Source: Streptomyces sp. ISL-36 | GTDB lineage: Bacteria > Actinomycetota > Actinomycetes > Streptomycetales > Streptomycetaceae | Length of the DNA: 64,000 nucleotides | Assembly: GCF_018614205.1 (NCBI RefSeq) | Contig: NZ_JAGGOS010000036.1 | Location: 36,401 to 100,400 of the forward strand | Direction of reading: 5' to 3' | Shown: positions 27,373-36,060 of the stretch, in pieces | How positions within the stretch are numbered: position 1 is the stretch's first letter | Layout: every line of letters begins with the position of its first letter | Program-made: the position numbers and the translations under genes | The notes under the pieces: model-generated | Seen by the model: the letters and a program-made list of their open reading frames with translations, nothing else | The model's database searches: none | What the model was told of the DNA's origin: nothing

Positions 27373-28548
27373 ATGCGTCATTTCGGGCACATCCCGTCCG
27401 CTTCGCGGGCCGGGCTGTTCCACCAGGAGCCGGCCGAGTTCACGGCCGACTCGCCGGCGAACACGCTGGCCGTGGCCCTGGGGGCCACCCTCTACAGCCC
27501 GGCCACCCGGCCGCGGCTCGCCGACGACGTGCGCAAACAGGCCGCACGCGGGGTCGTCTCCATGGTGCTCTGCCTGGAGGACTCCATCGCCGACGCCGAC
27601 GTGGAGGCCGCCGAGACCAACCTCGTCCGCCAGTTCGCCGACCTGGCCGCCGAGACGGCGCAGGCGCCCCAGGATGTGCCCCTGCTCTTCGTCCGGGTCA
27701 GGGAGCCCCACCAGATCACCGATCTGGTCGCGCGCCTCGGCGACTCCGTCCGCCTGCTGTCCGGCTTCGTCCTGCCCAAGTTCACCGAGCGGCGCGGACA
27801 CGCCTTCCTAGAGGCGCTCACCGCCGCCGAGAAGGCGTGCGGACGGCGACTTTTCGCCATGCCCGTCCTGGAGTCCCCCGAGCTGCTCCACCTGGAGACC
27901 CGCGCCGAGACCCTCGCCGGCATCGCCGTGACCGTGGACAAGTACCGCGACCGGGTCCTCGCCCTGCGGCTCGGCGTCACCGACTTCTGCTCCGCCTACG
28001 GACTGCGCCGCTCGCCCGACATGACGGCCTACGACGTCCAGCTCGTCGCCCACGTCATCGCCGACGTGGTCAACGTCCTCGGCCGCTCCGACGGCACCGG
28101 GTTCACCATCACCGGACCGGTCTGGGAGTACTTCCGGCTCGGCGAGCGCATGTTCAAGCCACAGCTGCGCCGCAGCCCCTTCCTGGAGGGCCGCGCCGAG
28201 GACCTGCGCACCGCACTCATCGAGCACGACCTCGACGGGCTGCTGCGCGAGATCGAACTCGACCGCGCCAACGGCCTGCTCGGCAAGACCTGCATCCACC
28301 CCACGCACGTGGTGCCGGTCCACGCGCTCTCCGTGGTCAGCCACGAGGAGTTCAGCGACGCCCAGGACATCCTGCGGCCGGAACGGGGCGGCGGCGGCGT
28401 GCTGCGCTCCGCGTACACGAACAAGATGAACGAAGTGAAGCCGCATCGCGCGTGGGCCGAGCGGACCCTGTTGCGCGCCGAGGTCTTCGGCGTCGCCAAG
28501 GAGGACGTCGGCTTCGTGGATCTGCTCACCGCCGGACTGGCCGGCTGA
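27373..28548 (+). CDS. HpcH/HpaI-CitE-like lyase of the Ter-associated biosynthetic module
   Basis: A 391-residue TIM-barrel lyase of the HpcH/HpaI/CitE superfamily. LCLEDSIADADVEAAE is the first acidic metal/substrate segment, FVLPKF and AMPVLESPELL the next, and LRLGVTDF plus GKTCIHPTHV are CitE-type C-terminal signatures. In Ter-linked gene sets this enzyme is proposed (Anantharaman, Iyer and Aravind) to help make a nucleoside-like metabolite with PRTase and HAD partners; the next two genes are exactly those. The stop is 6 bp before the next start, so this is one operon. Chemistry not determined. Confidence 0.88.
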   Translation: MRHFGHIPSASRAGLFHQEPAEFTADSPANTLAVALGATLYSPATRPRLADDVRKQAARGVVSMVLCLEDSIADADVEAAETNLVRQFADLAAETAQAPQDVPLLFVRVREPHQITDLVARLGDSVRLLSGFVLPKFTERRGHAFLEALTAAEKACGRRLFAMPVLESPELLHLETRAETLAGIAVTVDKYRDRVLALRLGVTDFCSAYGLRRSPDMTAYDVQLVAHVIADVVNVLGRSDGTGFTITGPVWEYFRLGERMFKPQLRRSPFLEGRAEDLRTALIEHDLDGLLREIELDRANGLLGKTCIHPTHVVPVHALSVVSHEEFSDAQDILRPERGGGGVLRSAYTNKMNEVKPHRAWAERTLLRAEVFGVAKEDVGFVDLLTAGLAG

Positions 28549-28554
28549 CGAAGG

Positions 28555-31161
28555 GTGATTGACGACGTGGTGTGGTCGGGAACGTGGGTCGCTGAGCGGC
28601 TCGGCGTCGAACTGAACGGCGACGAGCGGCTACCGGGCCTGTTGGGCCTCGCACTGCGTCGCAATCCGCGACGGGCGCACCTGCTGGTCTCCAACGTGCT
28701 CGGAAAGCACGTGCCGCAGCGCCCGTCCGTGGTCCGCGGCGCCGGGTACGACCTGGGCGTACGGGTACGGGAGCTGCTCGGCCACGAGGACGCGGCCCGG
28801 GCGGTCGTCCTCGGGTACGCGGAGACGGCGACCGGGCTCGGCCACAGCGTCGCGGACGGTCTCGGCCTCGCCCCCTACCTCCACTCCACCCGTCGGCCGG
28901 TGGACGGGGTCGCCCCCGCCGGAGGCTTCGAGGAGTCCCACTCGCACGCCACCTCGCACCTGCTGCTGCCGGAGGACCCGAAGCTGCTGGCGGGCGAGGG
29001 GCCGCTGGTCCTGGTCGACGACGAGTTCTCCACCGGCAACACCGTCCTCAACACCATCCGCGACCTCCACGAGCGCTACCCGCGCGGCCGGTACGTGATC
29101 GTGGCCCTGGTCGACATGCGCACCCCCGAGGACCGGGACCGGCTCACCGTCTTCGCGGACGAGATCGGCGCCCGGGTTGACCTCCTGACCCTCGCCGCCG
29201 GCACTGTCGGCCTGCCCGACGGCGTCCTGGCGAAGGGGCAGGAGCTGGTGGCACGGTACGAGGCGGCCCCCGCCGTGCCCGCGCCCCGCGTGCCGCCCGG
29301 CCCACCCGTACGCGTCCCTCTGGACTGGCCCGAGGGCGTACCGGACGGCGGTCGCCACGGCTTCACCCCCGAGCACCGGGCCCGCCTGGAGGCGGCCCTG
29401 CCGGCCATGGCGGCGCGACTCGCCGAGGCGCTGCGCCCCGCGGGGTCCCGCGTCCTCGTCCTCGGCTTCGAGGAGCTGATGTACGCGCCCCTGCGGCTCG
29501 GCACCGAGCTGGAGCTGGCCGGCCTGGACGTCTCGTACTCCACCACCACCCGCTCGCCCGTCCTCGCCGTCGACGACCCGGGCTACGCCATACGCACCCG
29601 GCTCGTCTTCCCGGCCCACGACGCGCCCGCGGACGGGCCCGGTGAGCGGTACGCCTACAACGTCGCCGGAGCCGGCTTCGACGCGGTCGTGGCCGTCGTC
29701 GACTCGGCGGCCGACACCCCCGAACTGCACGCCCCCGACGGCCTGCTCGCCCAGCTCGCGGCCCACATCCCCCACGTGGTCCTGGCCGTCGTCCCGAGCT
29801 ACGTCCCCAGCTACGCCGCCGGCGACGACCGCACCGACGCCGTCGGCCACGACCGCACCCACGTCGCGGGCGACGACCGCACCCACGTAGCGGGCGACGC
29901 CCCGAGCGACGCCCCCGGTTACGTAGCGGGCGACGCCCCGAGCTACGTCCCCAGCTGTGTCCCCGCTCCCGCCACCGAAGCTCCCGAAAGGAGCTCCATG
30001 CTGCCCGAGCCCCTCCGCGGCCCCGCCTTCTCCTCGTACGCGCCCGACGAGGTCGGCTGGCTGCTCCAGGACCTCTCGGACGTCGAGCTGGAGGCCCCGA
30101 CAGAGGAGCGCGAAGAGGCCATCCAGAGCGGCGGCGCCCACTACGCGGAATCCCTGCCGGTCGAGTACCAGCCCAGCGACCGGTACCAGGAGCTCTTCCA
30201 CGCCGCCCTGGAGACCTCCGCCGCCCGCATCGCCCGCGCCGTCGGCACCGTCACCGAGACCGTCCTCGCCGAACGGGCCGGCCGCCGCCCGGTGCTCGTC
30301 TCCCTCGCCCGCGCCGGCACGCCCGTCGGCGTCCTGATGCGCCGCTGGGCCCAGGCCCGCCACGGAATCGACCTCCACCACTACGCCGTCTCCATCGTGC
30401 GCGGCCGCGGCATCGACGCCAACGCACTGCGCTGGCTCGCCGCCCACCACGACCCGGCCGACGTCGTCTTCGTCGACGGCTGGACCGGCAAGGGCGCCAT
30501 CACCCGCGAACTCGCCGACGCCTTGAAGGAGTTCGAGGCGCGCGAGGGGATCACCGGCTTCGACCCGGAGATCGCCGTCCTCGCCGACCCCGGCTCGTGC
30601 GTGCGGACCTACGGCACCCGCGAGGACTTCCTCATCCCGTCCGCCTGCCTCAACTCCACCGTCTCCGGGCTGATATCGCGTACGGTCCTGCGCGCCGACC
30701 TCGTCGGACCCGACGACTTCCACGGCGGCAAGTTCTACCGCGAGCTGGCGAGCGCCGATGTGTCGGGCGACTTCCTCGACGCCGTCGCCGCCCGCTTCGA
30801 CGAGGTGGGCGCGGCCGTCGACACCGAGGTCAAGGAGCTCCTCGCCGCCGACCGGACCCCGACCTGGGAGGGCTGGGCGGCCGTCGAGCGGATCAGCGAG
30901 GAGTACGGCATCCACGACGTCAACCTGGTCAAGCCGGGCGTCGGCGAGACCACCCGCGTCCTGCTGCGGCGCGTGCCCTGGAAGATCCTCGCCCAGCGGG
31001 GCGCGGGCGCCGACCTCGCCCACGTACGCCTCCTCGCCGAACAGCGCGGGGTCCCCGTCGAGGAGGTCGACGAACTCCCGTACAGCTGCGTGGGACTGAT
31101 CCACCCTCAGTACACACGGGGCGCCACGGGCGCCGACGGCAAGGCGGTGGTGTCCCAGTGA
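28555..31161 (+). CDS. Fused PRTase-TRSP and StiP (PRTase-PELOTA) Ter-module protein
   Basis: An 868-residue open frame. Part 1 (1-410) is a phosphoribosyltransferase with a PRPP loop LVLVDDEFSTGNT (about 151-163) followed by a TRSP-type C-terminal domain. Residues 415-480 form a repetitive linker with GDDRTHVA-like octapeptides. Part 2 (from Met482) is a StiP-type protein: second PRTase-like core with VVFVDGWTGKGAIT and a C-terminal PELOTA-type RNA-binding region. Ter modules commonly encode these parts as neighbouring genes. An AAAGGAG site 4 nt before ATG 29998 implies that part 2 is also, or only, made separately (387 residues). GTG start 28555 is weak; GTG 28567 is an alternative. Confidence 0.82.
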   Translation: MIDDVVWSGTWVAERLGVELNGDERLPGLLGLALRRNPRRAHLLVSNVLGKHVPQRPSVVRGAGYDLGVRVRELLGHEDAARAVVLGYAETATGLGHSVADGLGLAPYLHSTRRPVDGVAPAGGFEESHSHATSHLLLPEDPKLLAGEGPLVLVDDEFSTGNTVLNTIRDLHERYPRGRYVIVALVDMRTPEDRDRLTVFADEIGARVDLLTLAAGTVGLPDGVLAKGQELVARYEAAPAVPAPRVPPGPPVRVPLDWPEGVPDGGRHGFTPEHRARLEAALPAMAARLAEALRPAGSRVLVLGFEELMYAPLRLGTELELAGLDVSYSTTTRSPVLAVDDPGYAIRTRLVFPAHDAPADGPGERYAYNVAGAGFDAVVAVVDSAADTPELHAPDGLLAQLAAHIPHVVLAVVPSYVPSYAAGDDRTDAVGHDRTHVAGDDRTHVAGDAPSDAPGYVAGDAPSYVPSCVPAPATEAPERSSMLPEPLRGPAFSSYAPDEVGWLLQDLSDVELEAPTEEREEAIQSGGAHYAESLPVEYQPSDRYQELFHAALETSAARIARAVGTVTETVLAERAGRRPVLVSLARAGTPVGVLMRRWAQARHGIDLHHYAVSIVRGRGIDANALRWLAAHHDPADVVFVDGWTGKGAITRELADALKEFEAREGITGFDPEIAVLADPGSCVRTYGTREDFLIPSACLNSTVSGLISRTVLRADLVGPDDFHGGKFYRELASADVSGDFLDAVAARFDEVGAAVDTEVKELLAADRTPTWEGWAAVERISEEYGIHDVNLVKPGVGETTRVLLRRVPWKILAQRGAGADLAHVRLLAEQRGVPVEEVDELPYSCVGLIHPQYTRGATGADGKAVVSQ
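29797..29955 (+). repeat. In-frame 24-bp repeats encoding the PRTase-StiP linker
   Basis: GGCGACGACCGCACCCACGT-type units start at 29821, 29845, 29869 and 29893 (24-bp period), followed by a 36-bp spaced GGCGACGCCCCGAG duplication at 29893 and 29929. An AGCTACGTCCCCAGC word occurs on both sides (about 29808 and 29941). The array encodes GDDRT(H/D)xx octapeptides and keeps the frame open across the junction of two otherwise independent proteins. Confidence 0.85.
29990..30000 (+). promoter_or_regulatory. Internal ribosome binding site and start codon for StiP
   Basis: AAAGGAG followed by CTCC and ATG (29998-30000) inside the long frame. This is better than the site at the beginning of the frame and falls exactly at the normal N-terminus of a StiP protein, suggesting independent translation of the second half. 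Confidence 0.7.
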
Positions 31162-32138
31162 GTGCCGCCACCCTGAACACGGTCATGGTCGCGAGCGACC
31201 TCGACCGTACGCTGATCTACTCCTCCGCCGCCCTCGCGCTCGGCATGCCCGACGCCCAGGCTCCCCGGCTGCTCAGCATCGAGGTGCACGAGTCCAAGCC
31301 GCTCTCCTACATGACCGAGGACGCCGCCGCGCTCCTGGAGGAACTGGCCGCCGAAGCCGTCTTCGTCCCGACCACGACCCGTACCCGCAAGCAGTACCAG
31401 CGCATCCAACTCCCCGGCGCCGCGCCGAAGTACGCCATCTGCGCCAACGGCGGGCACCTCCTCGTCGACGGCGTCACCGACCGCGACTGGCACGAGGGCG
31501 TGCTGCGCCGCCTCACCGACGAGTGCGCGCCGCTCGCGGAGATCCGGGCCTACTTCACCGCCACCACCGACCTGTCCTGGGTGCGCAAGCACCGGGTCGC
31601 CGAGGATCTCTTCGCGTACCTCGTCGTCGAGCGCGAGCGGCTGCCGGAGGAGTGGCTGAAGCGGTTCGGCGAGTGGGCGGACGACCGCGGCTGGACGGTC
31701 TCGCTCCAGGGCCGCAAGGTGTACGCCGTGCCGAAGCCGCTCACCAAGAGCGCGGCGATGCGCGAGGTCGCCCGCCGCTGCGGCGCCACCCTCACCCTGG
31801 CCGCCGGGGACTCCCTCCTCGACGCCGACCTGCTCCTCGCCGCCGACCGCGCCTGGCGGCCTGGCCACGGCGAACTGGCCGACACGCAGTGGGCGGCCCC
31901 GCACCTCGACGTACTCGCCGAGCGCGGAGTCGCGGCGGGCGAGGAGATCCTGCGCCGCTTCCTGGGGGCCGCACGGGACCACCGCACGCCGCCGTCCGCG
32001 CGGCTCAACGGCGTACCAGCCGCACCCGCCGCATCGTCCGCACCCGTACCCGCCGTACCGGTACCCGCCCAGTCGGCCGCTCCTTCTGCGTCGTCCGCAC
32101 CCCCCGTCCCACCCGCCGCGCTCTCCGACCCGGCCTGA
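31158..32138 (+). CDS. HAD-superfamily phosphatase of the Ter module
   Basis: A 326-residue HAD hydrolase. Motif I is SDLDRTLIYS (nucleophile Asp14, acid/base Asp16), motif II is VPTTTRT, motif III uses Lys in PLTKSAAM, and motif IV is AGDSLLDADL. The cap resembles Cof/sucrose-phosphatase types. The last 45 residues are an Ala/Pro-rich tail. It overlaps the StiP stop (GTG 31158, TGA 31159-31161), so the two are coupled. Proposed role in the Ter module: dephosphorylating the phosphoribosylated intermediate (inference). Confidence 0.88.
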   Translation: MSAATLNTVMVASDLDRTLIYSSAALALGMPDAQAPRLLSIEVHESKPLSYMTEDAAALLEELAAEAVFVPTTTRTRKQYQRIQLPGAAPKYAICANGGHLLVDGVTDRDWHEGVLRRLTDECAPLAEIRAYFTATTDLSWVRKHRVAEDLFAYLVVERERLPEEWLKRFGEWADDRGWTVSLQGRKVYAVPKPLTKSAAMREVARRCGATLTLAAGDSLLDADLLLAADRAWRPGHGELADTQWAAPHLDVLAERGVAAGEEILRRFLGAARDHRTPPSARLNGVPAAPAASSAPVPAVPVPAQSAAPSASSAPPVPPAALSDPA

Positions 32139-32413
32139 GCAGCCGCATCCCGGCGAAGCACACCACCGCACCGCACCGCACCGCACCACACCGCATCCGC
32201 CGCCGGCGCGAGCACCGTCTTCGAGCAGACCGACACGCCGCCCAGAGCGTGACCGGCCGGCACGGAGGCGGTGTTCCAGATCGCGCTGCCGGGTGTCGTG
32301 AGCGCGATGAGACCGGCAGCCGTATCCGCTCGATGCCCGCGGGCATCGAAACCGGAGATGCTGCGGTTTTCCGCAGTGCGCCCCGGCGGCGGCGCCCGCT
32401 AGCGTGGCCGATC

Positions 32414-33568
32414 ATGAGGATTGTCGCGAGCCATGGCGCGCACGTGACGCGGATGGCGGTCGGTCTCACGCTCGGAGCCGGGACGGCCGTCGTCGAGCTG
32501 CTCTGCCTGATCGTCGGCGGACTCACGCTGCTGCCCGTGCTCGCCTGGCCGCGCGGCCGCGGCGCCGTCCTGCGGCCCCTCACCGCCGGCGCCCACCGCC
32601 TCGTCCGGCTGGAGCGGTGGCGTCTCGACCGCTTCCTCGGCGTCAGGCTCCCCGGCGTCCAGGGAGACGACGCGGCCCTGCGCCACCTGGCGGCCCGCTG
32701 GCCGCTCGGGCTGCTCGGCGGCGTCGTCCTCGGCTGCGCCGCCTACGGCCTCGGTCTGGGCACCTTCGTCCTCTACGGCTGGCTGATCACCGACATCGAC
32801 CACCCCTGGCTCGTCGCCTTCAGCAGCGTCGGCGGGTTCTTCCTGCTCTTCCTCGCCGTCCAGGGCGCCCTCGGGGTCGCCTCCCTCGAAGGACGGTTGG
32901 CCCGCCGCCTCCTGGGGCCCAGCCCCGCCGACGCGCTGGAGGCGCGGATCGCCCAGCTGGCCAGCAGCCGCGCCGAGGTCATGGATGTCGTGCACGACGA
33001 ACGGCGCCGCATCGAACGCGACCTGCACGACGGCGTCCAGCAACGGCTGGTCGCCCTCGGCATGCTCCTCGGCCGCGCCCGCCGCATCCGCGCCCGCGAT
33101 CCGGACGGCGCGGACGCCCTGCTGCTCCAGGCCCACGAGGAGAGCCGGCGGGCCCTGGCCGAACTGCGCGAGGTGGCCTGGCGGGTCTACCCGACCGTTC
33201 TCGACGAGGCGGGTCTGCGGGTCGCGCTGGAGACGGTCGCGGAGCGCGGTCCTCTGCCGGTGGAGCTCGCGTACTCGGTGGAGCGGACCCTGCCGAGAAC
33301 GGTGGAGACGGTGGCGTACTTCGTCGTCTCGGAGGCGGTCACCAATGTGGTCAAGCACGCGAAGGCGACGCGAGTCTCCATCCATGTGGCGTGGGACGAA
33401 AGAGAGTTGAGCGTGCGGGTGACGGACGACGGAGGCGGCGGCGCGGACGCGTCGGGGAGTGGTCTCGGCGGGCTCGCGAGCCGGGTGGCGGCCCTGGACG
33501 GACGGTTCACGGTGGACAGCCCGGTGGGCGGGCCGACGGTCGTACGGGCGGAGCTGCCGTGCGCCTGA
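32414..33568 (+). CDS. Sensor histidine kinase (HisKA_3 type)
   Basis: A 384-residue kinase. Hydrophobic segments at about 18-45 and two further ones at 98-122 and 133-157 anchor a small sensor region. The dimerisation helix carries His205 in IERDLHDGVQQRL; the HATPase domain has VVSEAVTNVVKHAKA as N-box and VTDDGGGGA as G-box. It overlaps the response regulator by 10 bp. Signal unknown. The ATG has no strong ribosome site, and the upstream gap of 275 bp holds a CACCGCACCGCAC microsatellite near 32162-32190. Confidence 0.93.
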   Translation: MRIVASHGAHVTRMAVGLTLGAGTAVVELLCLIVGGLTLLPVLAWPRGRGAVLRPLTAGAHRLVRLERWRLDRFLGVRLPGVQGDDAALRHLAARWPLGLLGGVVLGCAAYGLGLGTFVLYGWLITDIDHPWLVAFSSVGGFFLLFLAVQGALGVASLEGRLARRLLGPSPADALEARIAQLASSRAEVMDVVHDERRRIERDLHDGVQQRLVALGMLLGRARRIRARDPDGADALLLQAHEESRRALAELREVAWRVYPTVLDEAGLRVALETVAERGPLPVELAYSVERTLPRTVETVAYFVVSEAVTNVVKHAKATRVSIHVAWDERELSVRVTDDGGGGADASGSGLGGLASRVAALDGRFTVDSPVGGPTVVRAELPCA

Positions 33569-34215
33569 TCCTGGCGGAGGACTCCACACTGCTGAGGGAA
33601 GGGCTCGTCCGACTCCTCGTCGAGGAGGGCCACGAGGTGACGGCGGCCGTCGGCAACGCGGTCGAACTGCTCGCGGCGGTGGCGGCCGACCCGCCGGACG
33701 TGGTCGTCGCCGACGTCCGGATGCCGCCGACGCACACGGACGAGGGCCTGCGCGCGGCTCTGGAGATCCGGCGGGAGTGGCCGCGTACAGGCGTGCTGGT
33801 GCTCTCGCAGTACGTGGAGCGGCGGTACGCCACCGAGCTGTTGACCGGCGAGTCCTCGGGGGCGGGGGCGGTCGGGTACCTGCTGAAGGACCGGGTGGCG
33901 CAGGTCGACGAGTTCCTGGACGCGCTGGAGCGGGTGGGGGAGGGGCGGACGGCGTTCGACCCGGAGGTCGTCCGCCGTCTGCTGGTCCGCTCCACCCACA
34001 CCGATCCGCTGGGGCGGCTGACACCCCGGGAGGGCGAGGTGCTCGCGGCGATGGCGCAGGGGCACACCAACGCGGCGATCGCCGGCCGGCTGCACGTGTC
34101 GCAGAGCGCGGTGGAGAAATACATCAACGCGATCTTCGACAAGCTGGAGCTGACAGGGAGGAGCGAGGGCTACAGCAAGCGGGTGCTGGCGGTCCTGCGC
34201 TACCTGGGCAGCTGA
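33559..34215 (+). CDS. NarL/LuxR-family response regulator
   Basis: A 218-residue regulator. The receiver domain has AEDS acidic residues at 7-8, the phospho-acceptor Asp52 in VVADVRMPPTHTD and Lys in YLLKDRVAQVDEF. The LuxR-type helix-turn-helix is LTPREGEVLAAMAQGHTNAAIAGRLHVSQSAVEKYIN. GTG start, overlapping the kinase gene by 10 bp, so both are translated together. The VRMPPTHTDEG sequence puts it in the group paired with small membrane HisKA_3 kinases. Confidence 0.94.
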   Translation: MRLILAEDSTLLREGLVRLLVEEGHEVTAAVGNAVELLAAVAADPPDVVVADVRMPPTHTDEGLRAALEIRREWPRTGVLVLSQYVERRYATELLTGESSGAGAVGYLLKDRVAQVDEFLDALERVGEGRTAFDPEVVRRLLVRSTHTDPLGRLTPREGEVLAAMAQGHTNAAIAGRLHVSQSAVEKYINAIFDKLELTGRSEGYSKRVLAVLRYLGS

Positions 34216-34318
34216 CGCCCGCCCGGCTGGGCGGGCGGTGATCGTGCAGTTCTGGCTGTGAGCGGCGGCGGCGGTCAGTCTCAGCCGCGGCAGTCAGGCT
34301 CAGCCGAGGCGGTGAGCC

Positions 34319-34543
34319 TCAGCCGCAGCAGCCTCCTCCGCAGCAGCCACCGCCACCGCCACCGCCACCCGAGGAGGGCGCGGGCCCGCCCTTGGCCGTA
34401 CCGCCGACGGCGACGGCCGAGAGCAGCTTGACGGTGTCGTCGTGCCCGCCCGGGCAGGCGGCGGGGGCGGACGACTCGGCCATGGGCCGGTTGAGTTCGA
34501 AGGTGTCGCCGCAGGTCCGGCAGCGGTACTCGTAACGAGGCAT
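34319..34543 (-). CDS. FmdB-family zinc ribbon protein
   Basis: A 74-residue protein. PRYEYRCRTCGDTFEL plus a later AACPGGHDD form the FmdB-type putative zinc ribbon. The C-terminus is a low-complexity tail of glycines and four cysteines (GGGGCCGGGCCG), which might bind an additional metal. The family often occurs with formamidase or acetamidase genes, none of which is here. Function unknown. Confidence 0.85.
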   Translation of the reverse strand: MPRYEYRCRTCGDTFELNRPMAESSAPAACPGGHDDTVKLLSAVAVGGTAKGGPAPSSGGGGGGGGCCGGGCCG

Positions 34544-34635
34544 GCCCCCCAGGCTAGCGGGCGGATCCAGGGCGCGTCCGTACAGTCTCGCCTGGCCCGC
34601 ACTTCGGGCGGACGGCGGTACAGGGCGGACGCTCC

Positions 34636-35979
34636 CTAGGGGTGACCCCCGCCGCGTTCCTCCCGGATCATCTCGACGACGCGGGCGGTGGTGGCGCGGA
34701 TGGCTCCGAGCTCGGTGAGGAAGTGCCAGTAGTCGGGGTGGCGGCCGCTGTCGAGCGAGGCGATCGCCCGGTCGAGCCGTGCCACCGCGTCGTCGAGGGG
34801 CCGGGCATGCCGGGGGTCGGGGGTGGTGCGGCCGGCCATGGCGAGGCGCTGTGCGTCGCGGATCGCGAACCGGGCGCGGTCGGTCTCCTGCTGCGGGTCC
34901 TTGGCGACGGCGTCGAGACGGCGGAGCCGGTCACCGGCGGCGGAGACGGCCTCGTCGGTGCTGTTGAGCAGGGCCCGGGCCGTGGTGAGGAGGCTGGTGG
35001 CATCGGGCCAGCGCTGCTCCGCACGTGCCTTGGTGGCCTCCTGAAGCCTCTCCTCGGCCTGATGGACGGTGTGGGCGGCCTGCTCGGGAACGTGCTGGAG
35101 GTCCTGCCAGCAGGCGGCGGAGAAGCGGCGCCGGAGTTCGGAGAGGACGGGCTCGACCGCCCCGGCCCGCGTGGTGAGCGCCTCGGCGCGGGTACGGAGG
35201 GAGACCAGGCGCTTGTCGATCTCGGCGGCGCGCTCGGGCAGCCGCTCGGCCTCGACGCGGACGGCCTCGGCGTCGCGGAGCACCCGGTCGGCGCGCTGCA
35301 GGGTCTCGGCGACGCCGTGACGGCCGGCCCCTTCGTTGAGCCGTGTGAGCTCGGGGCCGAGAGCCGCGAGCCGGGCGGCGAGGTCGTCGGCGCGGAGGCC
35401 GGCCTGCCGCACCGTGTCGAGAGCGGTGCTCGCGTTCCGGAGCGCCTGTCGCGCCCGCTCGACGGCGGGGGCGAGCCGGGCGAGCTGCGTCTCCGCCTTG
35501 TCGAGCAACGGCCCGAGCCCCTGCTCGAACCGGTCGAGGTCCCCCTTGACCCGTACGAGCTCGTCCTTGGCGCGCGTCAGCTCGGCCCGGGCGCGGTTGG
35601 CCGTCGCCGCGTCCAGCTCGTCCCGGTCGAGATCGTGGGCGTCGACGGCGGTGATGTAGGCGTGACTGACCTCGTCGATCCGCTGCCCGAGGGCGGCGAA
35701 GCCGTCGACGGCGCGGCGGGCGCCGGGCGAGCTGTCGACGGCCGTGATCGTCTCGATGGAGATCCGCAGATCGCGCTGGGCGGTGTCGAGTTCGTAGAAC
35801 GCGGCGGCGGCGGCGTCCTTGGCGGCCTGTGCCTCGGCCCGCTGGCTCTCCCCGCGGCCACCGAACCAGCGCCGGGTGCCGCCCCCGGCGAACGCGGCGG
35901 GAAGGAGGGTGAGCCCGAGGAGCGGCAGCGCGAGCGCGAGCCGCAGCGTCGACGTGCCCCTTGCGTGAGTCGCCGCCAC
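34636..35979 (-). CDS. Coiled-coil protein with an N-terminal membrane anchor
   Basis: A 447-residue protein. One N-terminal hydrophobic segment (LRLALALPLLGLTLLPAAFAG, about 11-31) acts as signal anchor; nearly all the rest is helical with heptad-like Ala/Leu/Arg/Glu patterns typical of long coiled coils. No enzyme motif is seen. It might act as an envelope scaffold or septum-related protein, but this is a guess. GTG start with GAGAGGG upstream. The product is conserved-looking but unnamed. Confidence 0.8.
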   Translation of the reverse strand: MAATHARGTSTLRLALALPLLGLTLLPAAFAGGGTRRWFGGRGESQRAEAQAAKDAAAAAFYELDTAQRDLRISIETITAVDSSPGARRAVDGFAALGQRIDEVSHAYITAVDAHDLDRDELDAATANRARAELTRAKDELVRVKGDLDRFEQGLGPLLDKAETQLARLAPAVERARQALRNASTALDTVRQAGLRADDLAARLAALGPELTRLNEGAGRHGVAETLQRADRVLRDAEAVRVEAERLPERAAEIDKRLVSLRTRAEALTTRAGAVEPVLSELRRRFSAACWQDLQHVPEQAAHTVHQAEERLQEATKARAEQRWPDATSLLTTARALLNSTDEAVSAAGDRLRRLDAVAKDPQQETDRARFAIRDAQRLAMAGRTTPDPRHARPLDDAVARLDRAIASLDSGRHPDYWHFLTELGAIRATTARVVEMIREERGGGHP

Positions 35980-36060
35980 GTCCCTCTCCCGTGCTGTGAT
36001 CGCCGCGCTGCCCCGGTCCGGTTCATTCTCCCACCAGGTGGAGACGAAAACACGGGCCCG

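Noticed and set aside
28630..31104. An 824-codon open frame antisense to the PRTase-StiP gene
   Set aside because: Same shadow effect; composition (Gly/Asp/Val/Arg) is what high-GC DNA yields on the reverse strand, with no family resemblance.
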